Assembly: GCA_021399445.1 (NCBI GenBank)
Contig: JAJTUQ010000003.1
Coordinates: forward strand, 868,001 to 932,000
Direction: 5' to 3'
Origin: Xylogone sp. PMI_703
Taxonomy: Eukaryota > Ascomycota > Leotiomycetes
Length of the DNA stretch: 64,000 nt
Shown here in pieces: positions 1-12,188 of this stretch. The position numbers and the translations under genes are program-made. The notes beneath the pieces were generated by a model, which saw only the letters and a list, made by a program, of their open reading frames with translations, was not told the DNA's origin and made no database searches. Numbering within the stretch: position 1 is the first letter of the stretch; each line of letters opens with the position of its first letter.

Positions 1-1087
1 TATGGGTGAATATTTTTTTTCTTGGCTGGCAGATGTTATTTCTGCGCCTATCCTAGTTAATTTGTTCCGTCTACCGTAGAGTGACTAGAAAGAGGCCGTT
101 AAGGGGGAGATCTGCGCCTTATCACTTGGCGAAATGAATCTGTGGCCAGTGAGTAGGCTGTGCTGGATTTCGCGCATTGTGAGATGCAAAGCTATGTCTC
201 TGATCCGCTTGTGGCTTCACGGAATGTAACTTGAAGGCATGGTTGATGCGGCGAACTCTCAGCTCGCTACGACCGTTCCTGGCTGATCAGCGATACGAAT
301 TTCAACACCCCTGAATACTCTTTCCAAAAGGAGATCAGTTATATCCCAATTGACTATATGTGGATCCAAATTCAGTGTCCCCGTTTTGGGCTCGGCCGTA
401 TCCGACTCAATCGCATTAACTGGTAGGGTTAATTTCGAAACAGACGTTTGGGCTTTTGCTTCTCTCTACGATATCACGTTCGGCTTTTGAAGTGCACCAA
501 GTCTTGTACTCTTGTGTATGACACGACAGGCTTCTAGATTCCACCGCTAGTATCTCGTCAGGCTCCGGATGAGCAGGACAAGCCCGACCGCTGCTGCGCT
601 TGCATCTGACCCTTTTGCATCCGGTAGTACCGTGGGCTTGGCAAGCCTAGGCGTGCGCGCTGTTTGGGCATGTTCGGGGAATTTTGGGACGCTTTGACTG
701 GATCTCAGATATCCAGATCCACAACTCACGACAATCAATGGGGCTCGTACCGGAACCGTACATCGTTATCTTCAATTTTGTCTTGCCAATACAACTGTAC
801 ATGTGTTGAGAAAATGGCATTGCTCTTGGCGTCTACGTACTCATTGATCATCTCTCTCCTATTCTTATCTTTTTGCATCTTTCATGTGTTGAGTTTGCTT
901 CATGTGTGAAACTGGACCCGCTTGCTCATGATTCTGATCCCTATAAGTATCTTTGTAGCAAAAGTCTGTTCCATTGCTTTCACATTGCCATGATAAATAA
1001 GAATCATCATTACAAACTAAAAGGCTCTACTTTGCATGAAATCATTTACCTATGAATTAGTCCGACGAATTTCCCACTATTTTCATA
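1..1087. other. No gene recognised in the first 1.1 kb
   Basis: I see only short open frames with no family resemblance, no convincing exon chain and no tRNA. The last few hundred bases presumably hold the promoter of the MFS transporter that starts at 1088. Confidence 0.5.
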
Positions 1088-3104
1088 ATGGAATTTGCAA
1101 CGCAGAATCCCCCCATGACTAGTCATTCAACAGATTCATTATTCAGCGATGGGGACTCGCGAGAATTAACTACTGTTAACCAGACATCCCATTCCGATGA
1201 GAAAGAAGTAGGGAAAAGCTCTGGCATTAGAATTATAGTCTCGGATGAGTAAGTTCCAGTTGGCTAGTGCATGACCAACAATGATTTGTCTTCATTAACT
1301 AACTTTCAGTTTGAAGACTACAGGAAAGCCAAATAGACCGAAGCATAGAATTAAATGGAGGGAGAGGGTACGAGGACTCGGATGAGGAGACATGTCAGAA
1401 ACCCGAATCATCACTACAGAGCAGTGCCTCCAGTATCAAACCACAACCTGAACCTCCATACCATATATTCACTACATCGAAGAAGAAACAGTTGGTATAT
1501 ATTGTTTCCCTAGCTGGGCTATTTTCGCCTCTGTCAAGCAATATCTATTTCCCTGCTCTCAAACAGATTGCTACGGTATGCTGAACATGGCACAATGGAA
1601 AAGGCACGCTAATATATACCCGTAGGATCTTTCAGTTAGTGTAGCACTTGTAAGTCTCACTGTTACAATTTATATGATTATTCAAGGCGTGGCTCCCTCA
1701 TTCTGGGGGCCAATATCAGACACTCAAGGAAGACGCATTACATTTATTGGTAAGGCTACCTATAGAGCACGTGATAGATGTATAAATAACAGAAAATACA
1801 GGTACATTCCTTGTATATCTTATTTCAAATATATGCCTAGCATTCAGCAATAGCTTTACGATGTTGATGGTCTTCCGTGGTATACAAGCAGCCGGAAGCG
1901 CCGCTACAATATCTATTGGTAAGTAGATATCTAATTACACTTCCATTTTACTTACATCGCTAGGTGCTGGGGTGATTGGTGATATCACAACTGCTCGTGA
2001 GCGCGGTGGATTTATTGGTATATTCGGCGGCAGTAAGTGGACCCTCAATGCATAGTATTATAGTGTTTGGCTAACTTAATAGTCCGAATGCTGGGCCAGT
2101 CCATTGGGCCAGTCTTTGGCGGAGTTATAACCGAGTTTCTTGGCTTTCGCGCTATATTCTGGTTTCTGTTTGGCCTTGGATCACTTACCCTCCTTCTAAT
2201 ACTGGTCTTACTTCCGGAGACTCTCCGGTCCATTGCTGGCAATGGCAGCTTGCCTCTTTCTGGAATCCACAGGCCACTGATATATACCACTCCACAACCA
2301 AGCGATGCTCTAGTGGAGCATGATGTGGCTGTAAAGAAGAAAGTCACTATATCAAGTGTCGTTGCACCTTTGAAATTTCTCTTCGAAAAGGACGTATTTA
2401 CTACATTATTCTTTGGTAGCATCGTCTATACGGTTTGGAGCATGGTCACATCAAGCACAGCCCCGCTCTTTGAAGATCGGTTCCATCTCAGCAACCTCCA
2501 GCTTGGGCTAATATTTCTCCCTAATGGTGCTGGTTGCGTAGCTGGTTCGTATCTCACTGGATACCTGATGGATTATGACTATCGCACCGTTGAAGCTCAA
2601 TACCGCAGAGAGAGAAACCTTCCAGATGACTTCAAACTGAATAAAAAGGAACTGGCTGACTTTCCCATTGAGAAATCCCGCTTGAAAAGTAGCTGGTGGA
2701 TTGTGCTCCTCTTCGTCATCACCACTGCTGGCTATGGATTCTCCTTAAACCTAAACATCATTGCTATACCTCTTGTTTTGCAGTTCTTCATTGCTTATAC
2801 CGCTACTGCTGTTTTCTCCGTTAACAGTGCCCTCGTTATTGATCTATACCCTGGTGCATCGGCTTCTGCTACTGCTGTCAATAATTTAATGCGCTGCTCA
2901 GTTGGCGCAATAGGCGTTGCTATTGTGCAGCTAGTAATAGATAGAGTCGGCGCAGGTTTGACGTTTCTCACATTTGCTTTAGCCACGGCTTGCGTTAGTC
3001 CACTGTTGGCAATAGAATGGGTTTATGGGGAGAGGTGGAGAACCGAACGAAAAATCAGGTTAGAGAGGAAAGAGGAGAGGAAGAAGGAGTCAGGGTGTTC
3101 TTAG
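1088..3104 (+). CDS. MFS transporter, DHA1 family (QDR/multidrug-like)
   Basis: A plasma-membrane drug:proton antiporter-type MFS protein assembled from seven proposed exons: 1088-1248, 1310-1367, 1420-1575, 1626-1749, 1802-1918, 1964-2032 and 2083-3104. The first transmembrane segment reads LVYIVSLAGLFSPLSSNIYF, followed by PALKQIA, typical of the QDR subgroup. The MFS motif A loop appears as GPISDTQGRR, and the TM4-TM5 region has GVIGDITTARERGG then GPVFGGVITEFLGFRAIFW (motif C region). A central cytoplasmic loop with many charged residues separates the two six-helix halves. The weak point is exon 2: a 52-nt intron with a poor branch site must be assumed to bridge a frame change near 1368. 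If it is not real, the N-terminal tail is frameshifted, but the transporter core is unaffected. The substrate is unknown. Confidence 0.85.
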
Positions 3105-3951
3105 ATTTTGTTAAAGTTTTAAATTGCTTTATTAGGTTATGATGATTTTAATATATAAACCTCTTCAACACTTCTTTTTCTAACACTTATATCCGAGGTT
3201 GCTATAGTTCTTAGCAGCAATAGGCACCCAAAAACCAGCGAACGTTCTACAGCTCAAGCCCTACAAGGTTTCGCTTACAGGGCCTGAGCCTATAGTATAG
3301 AGCCTAAGTCTCTAAGGCCAGGAGTACCTTTAGCCGTCAATTCGTTTTGTGCTAATTATGATTATTAAATTATTGTATAGCTTAAACATCATGACAATTG
3401 CTGAATTAATGATAAGTAGTTAACTATGGGGGAGTTTAGTAAACCGATAATTTGTTATAAGTAATTGTTGGCCGTTGCGGCGCAGATGTCATGTTGGTCA
3501 GCATCAGCCGTAAAGAGACGATCCCGCTGTAGAGCCTCGGGCGGAAAAGCACTAGAAAAGCTTAAGTAAGTTAATTATGCCAAATTTTAGGCGCTGGACT
3601 GATAACTGCGTGTATAGCAATAACAGTCAACCGTATTAACCGATGACATAAAAGCTCAACAGTTTTCATATAACTTAGATATAACATGTATGAATGGTAA
3701 AACAATTCAAATGCGTTACAAAGCCAGCTCCACTGTTATTTTTACTCGAGACAGGCTAAGATATGCACAGTTATATTTGTCTTTAGTGTCTACACATGAA
3801 TATCCTATGTACGTCTCATCTGTAATTAGTTATAAAGCCAACATCTGACAAGTACAAGTCTAGCCAAATACACATGAATCATTAAATCATTCAACCAATC
3901 TAATTTTATTGACGTTCAGTCTGTCTTCTTAGGCTGGAGCCAATAAAGACT
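3105..3951. other. Intergenic, no gene seen
   Basis: AT-rich spacer of about 850 bp. It contains short self-similar GGCCTGAG/CCTAAG runs near 3270-3320 but no open frame or RNA gene I can support. Confidence 0.5.
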
Positions 3952-6039
3952 ATGCCAAGGAGATTTGAGAACAATGACGGGCTCCTGGCAGCTTGCTTCT
4001 ACCATGCAGTCTTGCTTATCTTCCGCTTCTGCTCAAGCATTTTTTTCCGCGAAGTATACGCTCATGGAGCATGGCGAATTCCCAAGAAGGGTCCCCTTAT
4101 CATCGTTGCTGCTCCTCACCATAATCAATTCGTTGATTCCGGCCTATTAATGCGTATAGTGAGGCGCTATGCAAATCGCAGGGTTTCCTTCCTGATAGCG
4201 GCCAAGTCGATGAAAGACCCGATTATCGGCCGAATGGCCTCGCTAGTTGGAGCGATTCCAGTTGTCAGAGCAATGGACAATGTGAAATCAGGACCCGGAA
4301 CAATTCACCTGGAAGATCCCCAGAATGATCCGACATTGGTGCGTGGAGTAGGAACGGATTTTACCACTTCTATGTTCATGGTGGGCGGCTCGATTATCCT
4401 GCCCAAAGTAGGCAATGAGAGCCCCGAACAGCAACAGATAGCAGAGATCTTAGGGCCAGAAGAGCTACGACTTAGGATCCCATTCAAAGAATTTCCACCA
4501 GACCACGCTTTATCCGCAAGCCTTCGTACAGGAACTTCATACAAGGTTGCCCCTCATATTGACCAGAGCCGGATGTTTGACGCCGTCTACAGCTCACTTG
4601 AGTCCGGTAGTTGCATTGGCATTTTCCCAGAAGGTGGCAGCCATGACCGACCAAGTCTACTACCTTTAAAAGCTGGGGCAGCAATCATGGCCCTGGGAAC
4701 CTTGGCGAGATCTCCTGACTGTGGCTGTACTATCATACCCTGCGGATTGAATTATTTTCACCCGAATAAATTCCGCTCTCGAGTAGTTGTTGAATTCGGT
4801 CCGCCGGTAAAAGTAAGTCCCGCACAAGTTGAGGCCTTTAGACTTGGTGGCAATTCAAAGCGCAACGCTGTTGGCTCGTTACTTGAAACTATCCAAGCTG
4901 CCCTGGATGCTGTGACGCAACAGGCTCCAGATCGTGAGACCCTCATGCTCATCCAAACCACTAGACGACTATATAAGCCACTGCGGATGAAGCTCCCACT
5001 TCCTGTTGTCACTGAGCTTAACCGCCGTCTTTTAAAGGGATATACGCAATTCCGAAATCAGCGCGTAGTTATCCAACTAAGCCAAGCGGTTTTGGCATAC
5101 AATCGTCAATTAAAAGCACTTGGTATTAAAGACCACCAAGTGGAGTGGGGAAATGTCCGTCGCAGACCATGGTGGCTGGTGTTCTTCACGCTATGTTATC
5201 GCGTTGGAGAGTTAATAACTTTAAGCATTGGGACTCTGCCATCGGTAGCGCTTTTCTGGCCCGTCTTCGTGGTGACACAGGTGATTTCCCATAAGAAGCA
5301 GCGTGAGGCCTTGGCTGCATCTGTAGTTAAGATAGAAGGTCGAGATGTCGTTGGTTCATGGAAGATACTCGTTGCTATGGGCTTTGCACCAGTCCTTTAT
5401 ATCTGGTATACAACCATTGTCACATTCTGGCTCTCATACAATCGGCGGGACGGCTTCTATTCAGATATGGTGCCGTGGTGGATGAACGCGAGATCTTATA
5501 TTCCCGATTCGGTCCCACTACCACTCTTTGCAGTGGGTTTCTTTTTTCTCATGATTGGGGTGAGCTTTGCTGGGCTCCGTATAGGGGAAATTGGTGTTGA
5601 TATTCTCAAATCTCTTCCTCCACTTTTTATCGCTCTGAATCCCAGCTCGTCGGCTGCGTTAGTTAAACTTCGTGCTCAACGCAGAGCTTTGGTTGCTCAA
5701 GTAAATGAGGTAGTTAATAACTTTGGACCTGAAATATTTCCAGAGTTCGACCACGATAAGCTTATGAGTGACCCTGACACCGATGAAGAGGAGGATTTTG
5801 ATGCGGATTCTGCGATATATCAGTCCCGTCTTAAAAGCATGCCCCCGAGTACATCACAGACTCCTCATCACAGTCGCAGCCGGAACAATAGCGCCAGGAG
5901 GGACTCCCAACCGGCACTTTTGGATGTGTGGTATGGCTCAAGTGGTAATGACAGGTTGCATTCCAATGGTGAGCTAGGGGATGCTTCCCTACGGGGACGA
6001 ACAGGTCCCGGCAAATACAAGGAAGATAATGATGATTAA
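3952..6039 (+). CDS. Glycerol-3-phosphate/dihydroxyacetone-phosphate acyltransferase, Sct1/Gpt2-like
   Basis: An intronless gene for a 695-residue ER membrane enzyme. It transfers an acyl group from acyl-CoA to sn-1 of glycerol-3-phosphate (or DHAP), the first step of phospholipid and triacylglycerol synthesis. The acyltransferase block I (HX4D) is in PHHNQFVDSG (residues about 46-55). Block III is in FPEGGSHDRP (about 225-234), followed by LPLKAGAA. Hydrophobic membrane segments lie at about 405-440, 475-500 and 525-550. The acidic, Ser-rich tail (DPDTDEEEDFD, then poly-Ser/Arg) fits the regulated C-terminal tail of yeast Sct1/Gpt2. Length agrees with fungal family members (about 700-760 aa). 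The ATG at 3952 is the first in frame and precedes a conserved short hydrophobic start. This is a housekeeping-type gene amid accessory neighbours. Confidence 0.93.
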   Translation: MPRRFENNDGLLAACFYHAVLLIFRFCSSIFFREVYAHGAWRIPKKGPLIIVAAPHHNQFVDSGLLMRIVRRYANRRVSFLIAAKSMKDPIIGRMASLVGAIPVVRAMDNVKSGPGTIHLEDPQNDPTLVRGVGTDFTTSMFMVGGSIILPKVGNESPEQQQIAEILGPEELRLRIPFKEFPPDHALSASLRTGTSYKVAPHIDQSRMFDAVYSSLESGSCIGIFPEGGSHDRPSLLPLKAGAAIMALGTLARSPDCGCTIIPCGLNYFHPNKFRSRVVVEFGPPVKVSPAQVEAFRLGGNSKRNAVGSLLETIQAALDAVTQQAPDRETLMLIQTTRRLYKPLRMKLPLPVVTELNRRLLKGYTQFRNQRVVIQLSQAVLAYNRQLKALGIKDHQVEWGNVRRRPWWLVFFTLCYRVGELITLSIGTLPSVALFWPVFVVTQVISHKKQREALAASVVKIEGRDVVGSWKILVAMGFAPVLYIWYTTIVTFWLSYNRRDGFYSDMVPWWMNARSYIPDSVPLPLFAVGFFFLMIGVSFAGLRIGEIGVDILKSLPPLFIALNPSSSAALVKLRAQRRALVAQVNEVVNNFGPEIFPEFDHDKLMSDPDTDEEEDFDADSAIYQSRLKSMPPSTSQTPHHSRSRNNSARRDSQPALLDVWYGSSGNDRLHSNGELGDASLRGRTGPGKYKEDNDD

Positions 6040-6112
6040 TTGTCCATATACATGAAAAGGAATTGTCTCATTATTTAGCAGGACTGGCTTCAAATTACGG
6101 AGGTTTTCTGTG

Positions 6113-7769
6113 TCACCAACTGACAAACTCTTCTCTTCTTTCTCTCTCATCTCTCTTCATATCCGGCTTCGCACCAACAAAAATTTTCAGCTTCTTCTCG
6201 TCCTCCGTTGGTCGGTCGATATCGAACCAAATCTTCTTTTTCACAGTCTCAGCTTTAACTTCTTCATCAACTTTTGACGCTTCTGCATTCACTCCGAGAT
6301 TTACTGCGCTACTGACGAGATCCTCTTCCACGTCAGTAATTCCCTGTGCAAGTGTAGCTGCAGCTTCAGCACTCCACATACCCTCTCTATGTGGAATATC
6401 CGGATGACGTAATAGAGAAATAGCTTTTGATCGAATGAAGGGATTCCAACATTTCACCGCTGTATAGAAGAGAGGACCGATGACACCCAGATCAAACGAG
6501 TAGCGGGGAAGTCTCGATGCCGTGGCTCCGTTGATGGTTGGCTCGGGGGGATCTTGTTGGGAGAGAAGACTCTCCACAAGGTCAAGAATACGTAAGAAGG
6601 GGGATGTTGGAACACCCCAGAAAGCCTTCGACTGGTCGAGGGCAGTATCAAGCATTATGAGCAGCGACGCATAGTGGATTTCGAGAAGAATAACTCCAGT
6701 AGAATCCTTGACATTGAATTCCTCTCGTTTATCCCGCGTAAGTTCCTGGAAAATATGGTACCATTCTTGGAGCCTGTTCAATCGTCGCATCTGGTGTAGT
6801 TTCAAATTGTCATAATCGCTACCAACACCTGTGGAGACTTGGCGTAGAAAGTGGTACGACAACAAAAAGAGCCTGTCTAATGCGTCTCTTGCCTCGGCCA
6901 CGGAGGAGAATAACGGCGGGAGTTCAAGTTCGAAAAGTCTTGGTATTACACTAACGTCATAATGAGTGTCGCCTAGAAACATTGATTGCACAATAATGCG
7001 CCCGAATGTTTGTTTAAGTTTGTTGGTCAAATCCGATAGGCTGGGCAAAGGGGGTTTATCCCTGTGGGCATTTTCGCAAAAGCACAGCAACTGCAACCCT
7101 CCAGTTAGATGCTTGATTGCGGCGGCGTAATTGTCTTGGATTAATTCTAAGCATACGAATAGCATGCAGGAGATCAACGCAATGCTGTAACAGGATGGAT
7201 CCTTGATATCCAACAGTTGCACTGCCTGCCGAACAGCAATGTTGTACTGAGCAAGGCCATGGCGCTGGATTTCGTTGGCTTCATGCCCTACATCACTAGG
7301 GATATTACCTTTACCGTTAGCTTCATAGTGCCGATGGAAAGCACTGAAAGCAATGACTGCACTTCGAACTGGAAGTTCTGTCCCGGAGACATGAAGGACT
7401 ACCGTATTCCAAAAGTCATTGTCAAAGCTCGCCGACAATGCAGGTACAGTGTGGTTTTAGAAATGCCGGATAGCCATTGCTTCAAATTCTGTAGCTACTA
7501 TGGAAGTGGAAGGGGAGATGGCTCTCCTCAAGGTATGGTGGTGTGTTGCGAACGGGAAGCGCTCCTCCATGAGCGCCTCGGCCTGGTAACCGTCGCACGT
7601 TCGCCCTGTGGATGTGCATCGAACACAGAATGGCTTCGCCTCATCACATTTAACTCGCCGGATCCTGCATGGGAGATGAGAATTCATACTACCACGGGCC
7701 CCATGGAGCGACGTTGTGGATTACCAACCTGCAGGTTATGCAGCCAGTACGGCAACGCTTCTTCGCCAT
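6113..7769 (-). pseudogene. Zn2Cys6 transcription factor with an in-frame stop at codon 83
   Basis: A fungal binuclear zinc cluster regulator in two exons (7769-7729 and 7664-6113; 64-nt intron). The cluster has the canonical CX2CX6CX6CX2CX6C spacing: TGCITC, then RRVKCDEAKPFCVRC, then TGRTC. The body shows the usual fungal-specific region with DNDFWNTVVLHVSG and AVIAFSAFHRHYEA. A TAA at 7457-7459 interrupts the frame between AIRHF and NHTVPALSASF. Reading continues in the same frame on both sides, and the flanking residues match the conserved segment of this family (aromatic, charged, T/N-x-P-x-L-S). No GT..AG pair of matching phase removes it without deleting conserved residues. It could be a null allele, a read-through codon, or an assembly error. 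The gene is divergent from the secreted-protein gene at 8429. Confidence 0.85.
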
Positions 7770-8428
7770 GGCTTCAGCCAAGAGCGAACTCTCCGGGAAC
7801 TAAAATATTCAATCCACTCAATAGAAACACCAAGAGTTGTGAGTACGCACAGGCGAGATGGAGATCCGTCGAAAGAAGAGCTCGGACTCTCGACTATAGT
7901 AAAGATTGAGGAAGATCGCGAAATCGATCGCGCGCTGCTACTCGGAGGTGGTTTACTCGGCGGCTTGACCGATTCCCACCGAGCCACCCCCTACCACTCT
8001 GCTCTATAAGAAGTACAAGGGACCGCAGCTTCATCGGCATCCTCGAACATTTCGGCGAACCCGCCAATCATATCGTCGGAAAACATCACCACAGAACCGC
8101 AGGCATTGTAGTATCCTCCTGCCTCCTGCTTCCTTCTGCCGCTTCCTGCCTCTTCTTGTGCTTCAGCTGAGCATGAAGAGCAATCTACAAGATGTTGGAC
8201 GGCGCAATAGTTGTTGATCTACTCAAACATTTTCCATCTTCAGTCTTTCAGTCACTTTGAATCACCCGAGAAAGGCCGATGACAAAGTAAAAAGGAAGGC
8301 TCTCGTCCAGTTACTCTGTGATATTTCTAGGTAGATTAACAAGTGAAAACCGCATCTTCAAATTCATCATTCAACTTGATCTATCATTGCCATCCACTTT
8401 TTAGCTTGTTTGTCACCATCTCATCAAA
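7770..8428. promoter_or_regulatory. Divergent intergenic region
   Basis: About 660 bp between the interrupted Zn2Cys6 gene (minus) and the small secreted protein gene (plus). It must hold both promoters. I could not pick a convincing TATA box or binding palindrome. Confidence 0.4.
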
Positions 8429-8883
8429 ATGGTATCAGTTACAAGTGTCCTCATCGCTGCCGCCGTGGCCTTCGGTGCCGCTACCGCAACATCCCTGGTA
8501 AGGATTCACTCTTACAGCCTTTTCCTCATCATCTAAAGTGGCCTCTCTTAGCACGTCAATAAGGGTTGTATAATTGTCAATGGCCAAGCCATCTGTGCCG
8601 GCAACCCGCCCCTCTATGTGAACGGTCAGGTTGACGTTGTTGCCTGCATTGTTGTGTCTGGGAACACTGCGTACGCCCAGTGCGAATTAATCGGCAATAT
8701 TCCCACTAACTGGAATGATGTCTATTGGGGCGAGGACAATTGCCTTTACAGTGCGGGCAGCAGTCGTAAGTCTTGGAAGAATCGTCAGGTGAAGGAGGTT
8801 AAATGAGGCTAACGTTTAGTATAGCTATTCTAGTGGGCTGCGCTTTCACTATGGGCCCAGAACCTGTTCCAAATCCCTACTAG
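8429..8883 (+). CDS. Small secreted cysteine-rich protein (six Cys)
   Basis: A three-exon gene (8429-8497, 8552-8765, 8834-8883) encoding about 110 residues. The first exon is almost exactly a signal peptide (MVSVTSVLIAAAVAFGAATA). The mature part has six cysteines (in GCII, ICAG, ACIV, QCEL, NCLY and GCAF contexts), suggesting three disulfides. Both introns have GTAAG donors, and the second has a clear GCTAAC branch site. The final exon is needed for the sixth cysteine and ends PVPNPY-stop. Size, leader and cysteine content are those of a secreted effector or antimicrobial-like protein. I do not recognise the family, so the function is unassigned. Confidence 0.75.
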
Positions 8884-9758
8884 GATATGATAGTCTGAGG
8901 AGTTGATAAATCTACCATAGATGTCTCTTTTTAGACGCTGATACCGGATGAAATGGAGAGGGCTACTGGGGACATGAGGGTTTGCTCAATAGGAAAGATA
9001 TTTCTACTGGTACCTACAGTGTAAATAATCTCTCATTTCGATCGCCAATGCTCACTCATTTATAGTTGTTTCAATGTTATGCACTTCACAATATATTGTC
9101 TTTGTAGAAGGCCAAGTGTACCTTAGCTATTCGTCCGTGTCAATCTTCCGGTTCCACTTATAGTTTATGTATTCACTTAAGCACACTTCAGCAGTTGAAC
9201 CACAGACTATCTGATGATATACACAATAGCATGCTAGCTTAGCTCTCTGTCCAGAACCAATTTTATTCCAATCAGAGGCGGAAATCTGATTTCTGTTTTG
9301 TTTGTTTCTTTTGACCTCGTAAGTATCTCCCATGGCTATTTGGAAAATAACACGATCTTATTACCTTCTTTACGAGAATGCTAGAAAGTGACAATTTCTC
9401 TATAAGAAAGGTTCGTAGGCAGCTGCAACGCCAAGCAGAATAGATTAGACTCATTAGAGCAGTGAATGAACTATTTGAAAACAAGCAGCATTATTAAAGG
9501 TATAACCTAGCTCATCCATGGGTCTTTATATAGACATATACAGCAACAGATTTACAATGAATTATCAGCGTATTATATTCGGACAAATCGTTCATTCAAA
9601 ACATTGCTAAAAAAAAAAAGTTAAGGCTGTACATTCTTTTCCTCTCTAGAGTTCCAATATTTAAATAGTTGTGCAAAACTTTTCGACTAAACAGAGCGAG
9701 GCTTCCCTAACTTGCTCTGTATAAACTTGCTCTTCGAAACAGCAAGCCTAATCTATAG
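8884..9758. other. Intergenic, no gene seen
   Basis: About 870 bp separating the secreted-protein gene from the convergent MFS gene. Short minus-strand open frames here resemble no family and lack intron or start context. Terminator functions for both convergent genes probably lie here. Confidence 0.45.
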
Positions 9759-11583
9759 CTAGTCGTCAGTGAATAACAATGACAAACGGATACAACCACT
9801 TACTCTTTTCCCGTAAACGTAGAGCACCAAACCAAGTATACAAGCCAGACCATGGAGTGAGCCAATCACAAAGTACACATTAGCAATTCCATCTCTATCA
9901 ATCCACTCATTTATCACAAATGTCATGACAAATGAAAAAACAGCTCTGCCAAGCGTCACCGCAGCATAACCATCTTCGGCATGTGCTCGATGACAGTCTA
10001 AAAGATAGGCATTAGAAACCAATGATATGATGGATCCTGAGAATGTCGATAGACCAAAGAAGAAAACAGGTGCTACCCAATGAGCTTTGGCCTGAAGTGA
10101 CAACCCGAAACCCCAGAAGCCCATTAGGCCCAGAATAAAGGAAGGGATACATAGCAAGTTCCGAAACTCAGGTTCATATACTCCATTATTTCTCCTGCTC
10201 ATGAATTTAACCAGCCAATCGCAGATCGGCCCTGGTATGGTATTCCCAAGTAGTGATCCAATGAATGAACCTATTGCAGTGAGGCCGATCTGGTTTGTTG
10301 TGAAGTGGTAAGGTGCTTTAGAAAACACCTGTGACAGGCAAACAGAGAATGAAGCTGAAAAAGCTACTGAGCAGCCATATGCAAATGCAGTCCATGATAC
10401 TGCAGGTAAGAGAAAGGCTGCGAAAGGTGAAAATATAGATTCGAGCAATTTTTCATCGCTGAATCGACCATTGTAAACCTTTAACAGTTCCCAGTATGGC
10501 TTTTTGGTATCCTTTTCAATGACCTGGCCTTCTACTTCGAGTAACTCCCCCTTGGGCTTTTCTTTCTCGTCAACCTTAGTGATATCAGAACAATCGGATC
10601 CTCCGATATGAATCTGGTCATCAGTTGTCTGCCCATACTCGGTAAGAGACTCATAAAAGTCCGTATTGAACTTCGAAGGCCGATTATAGGTAGTCTCTGG
10701 AATGAGAAGAAACATAAGAACAGTGTATACCGCAAGTATAATTACGCTAAGATGATATTAGTATATTAGCTTCGTAATGTTTTTACCATACTCACACATA
10801 ACGAAAAGCCCAGATCCAATTTTGTGACTGAACGATCTGGCTTCCGATAACTTGGCCAAGTGAGTTCCCTCCTTGCAGAGCAAAGTGCCAGATTGCTAAA
10901 TGGACGCCTCTCTGGTGAACGAAGAAAAGGTCTCCTACACTTGAGCTGACAAGGTAGTCTATTCCGCCAATTCCCAATCCATGGATGGATCGGCCTGCAT
11001 ACAGAGCCTTTATACTATTAGGTTTTGCGATTACGATCGCGTATCCGATGAGTGCGATTATGTTACCAGCTAGAAAGACTGTAATTCGAGATCAGTCATA
11101 GTGAGACCTTAGCTTGGAAAATGGAGACGTACTAGGCCGCTTTCCCCAAATGCGAGCCATTGGACTTGTGATAACAGCACTGACTCCAAGGAGAAGAAGA
11201 ATTAAGCTCACACTTCGGGAGATATTCGAAATGGAAGTGTGAAAATCCTTAGCCATGACTCCTTGCGCCGGATTGACGAAGTTATTCGTACCAGTCATCA
11301 ATCCAGTGCCAGCACTCAGAAATATTGAGTGGAATATCTTTGTTTTATTGGACCAATCTAGAACCTGTTAGATGTAAATATCATAAATCAAGGACCGAGG
11401 ACAATTACTGAGTGGATCATTGACAGAGTCAGAGGGTTGTGGAGACAAGATAATCTTTGCATCTCTTCCTGTTCCATGCTTCAATCGTGCAGTAATCCTA
11501 ACCTGTTCTTCCGTTTCTCGCCCAATATGGACGGTACCAGGTACCTTCTCATCAGATTGAGGCTCTAAAACCCAGAGACCCAT
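9759..11583 (-). CDS. MFS transporter, DHA1/HOL1-like
   Basis: A multi-exon gene read from the ATG at 11583. The N-terminal tail carries the subfamily signature DPLNWSNKTK, obtained by splicing the intron around 11354-11399. TM1 follows (GTGLMTGTNNFVNPAQGVMA), then MARIWGKRP (motif A), and GGNSLGQVIGSQI before TM5. A charged central loop precedes KPYWELLKVYNGRFSDEKLL. The second half contains SIFSPFAAFLLPAVSWTAFA and GNTIPGPICDWLVKFMSRR. HOL1-like carriers of this type include cation, drug and polyamine transporters; the substrate is not predictable. The 3' end is uncertain: a GTAAGT donor just after the YVYGK codons could splice out the last 17 codons and move the stop about 50 bp further. 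The gene is divergent from the Zn2Cys6 gene at 12189. Confidence 0.85.
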
Positions 11584-12188
11584 TGAGGTACTGCTGAAAC
11601 TGGCAACTAAGCTACTCCTTATGCAATCAAATAAAGATTAATATAGAAGATATTCGCTTTATCAATACATTTATAAATAGTTATTCCGATATTTTGATGC
11701 ATCTATATACAAATACAGTGAGCCACGGAACGGCCTTGCAAACCCGCGCTGGCAATCACGTCTTCAATAATGCTGGTCTTTGAAACATCTTGGGGAATTA
11801 TTGCGTGACTGAGAACTCACTCCTTCTTTGGCCTCGCTAAGGCGCCATGGCTGTAACACAGCTGTGGCATTGCCAGTTCTGATTTCTCTATGTTTCTTGA
11901 TTGGTTGATAAAGATGGGATTCCCCAGGTTTGAGATAGCTCAATATTGAGGACGTTGCCCCTTTGCCTTGTCCACCAGTTCGCAAATATAACGGCTGCAT
12001 GCACCCACATCAAGATACGATTCTTTTTAAAGCCTTGAAAAGAATTGAAACCGATAATTCCCTATATTGGACGGGTACTTGCTTCCGTGTCCCATATGCA
12101 GCTACTACTAGGTTGAATGAATGGATGATCTAATACTTCCTGCCGAGTTGGGTAATGTAAGTAGGCAAATGCTGCGATCGCAAGTTTA
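11584..12188. promoter_or_regulatory. Divergent promoter between MFS transporter and Zn2Cys6 regulator
   Basis: A 605-bp spacer with transcription leaving in both directions. A CGG-AA-CGG direct pair near 11727 could be a zinc-cluster half-site doublet. The arrangement suggests the regulator at 12189 controls the transporter, but this is inference from position only. Confidence 0.4.

Noticed and set aside
547..1055. Short frames on both strands in the first kb
   Set aside because: No motif, no splice chain, and low-complexity composition; not supportable as genes.
7217..7909. Long plus-strand frame opposite the Zn2Cys6 gene
   Set aside because: It is the antisense shadow of a well-supported coding region and has no family resemblance.
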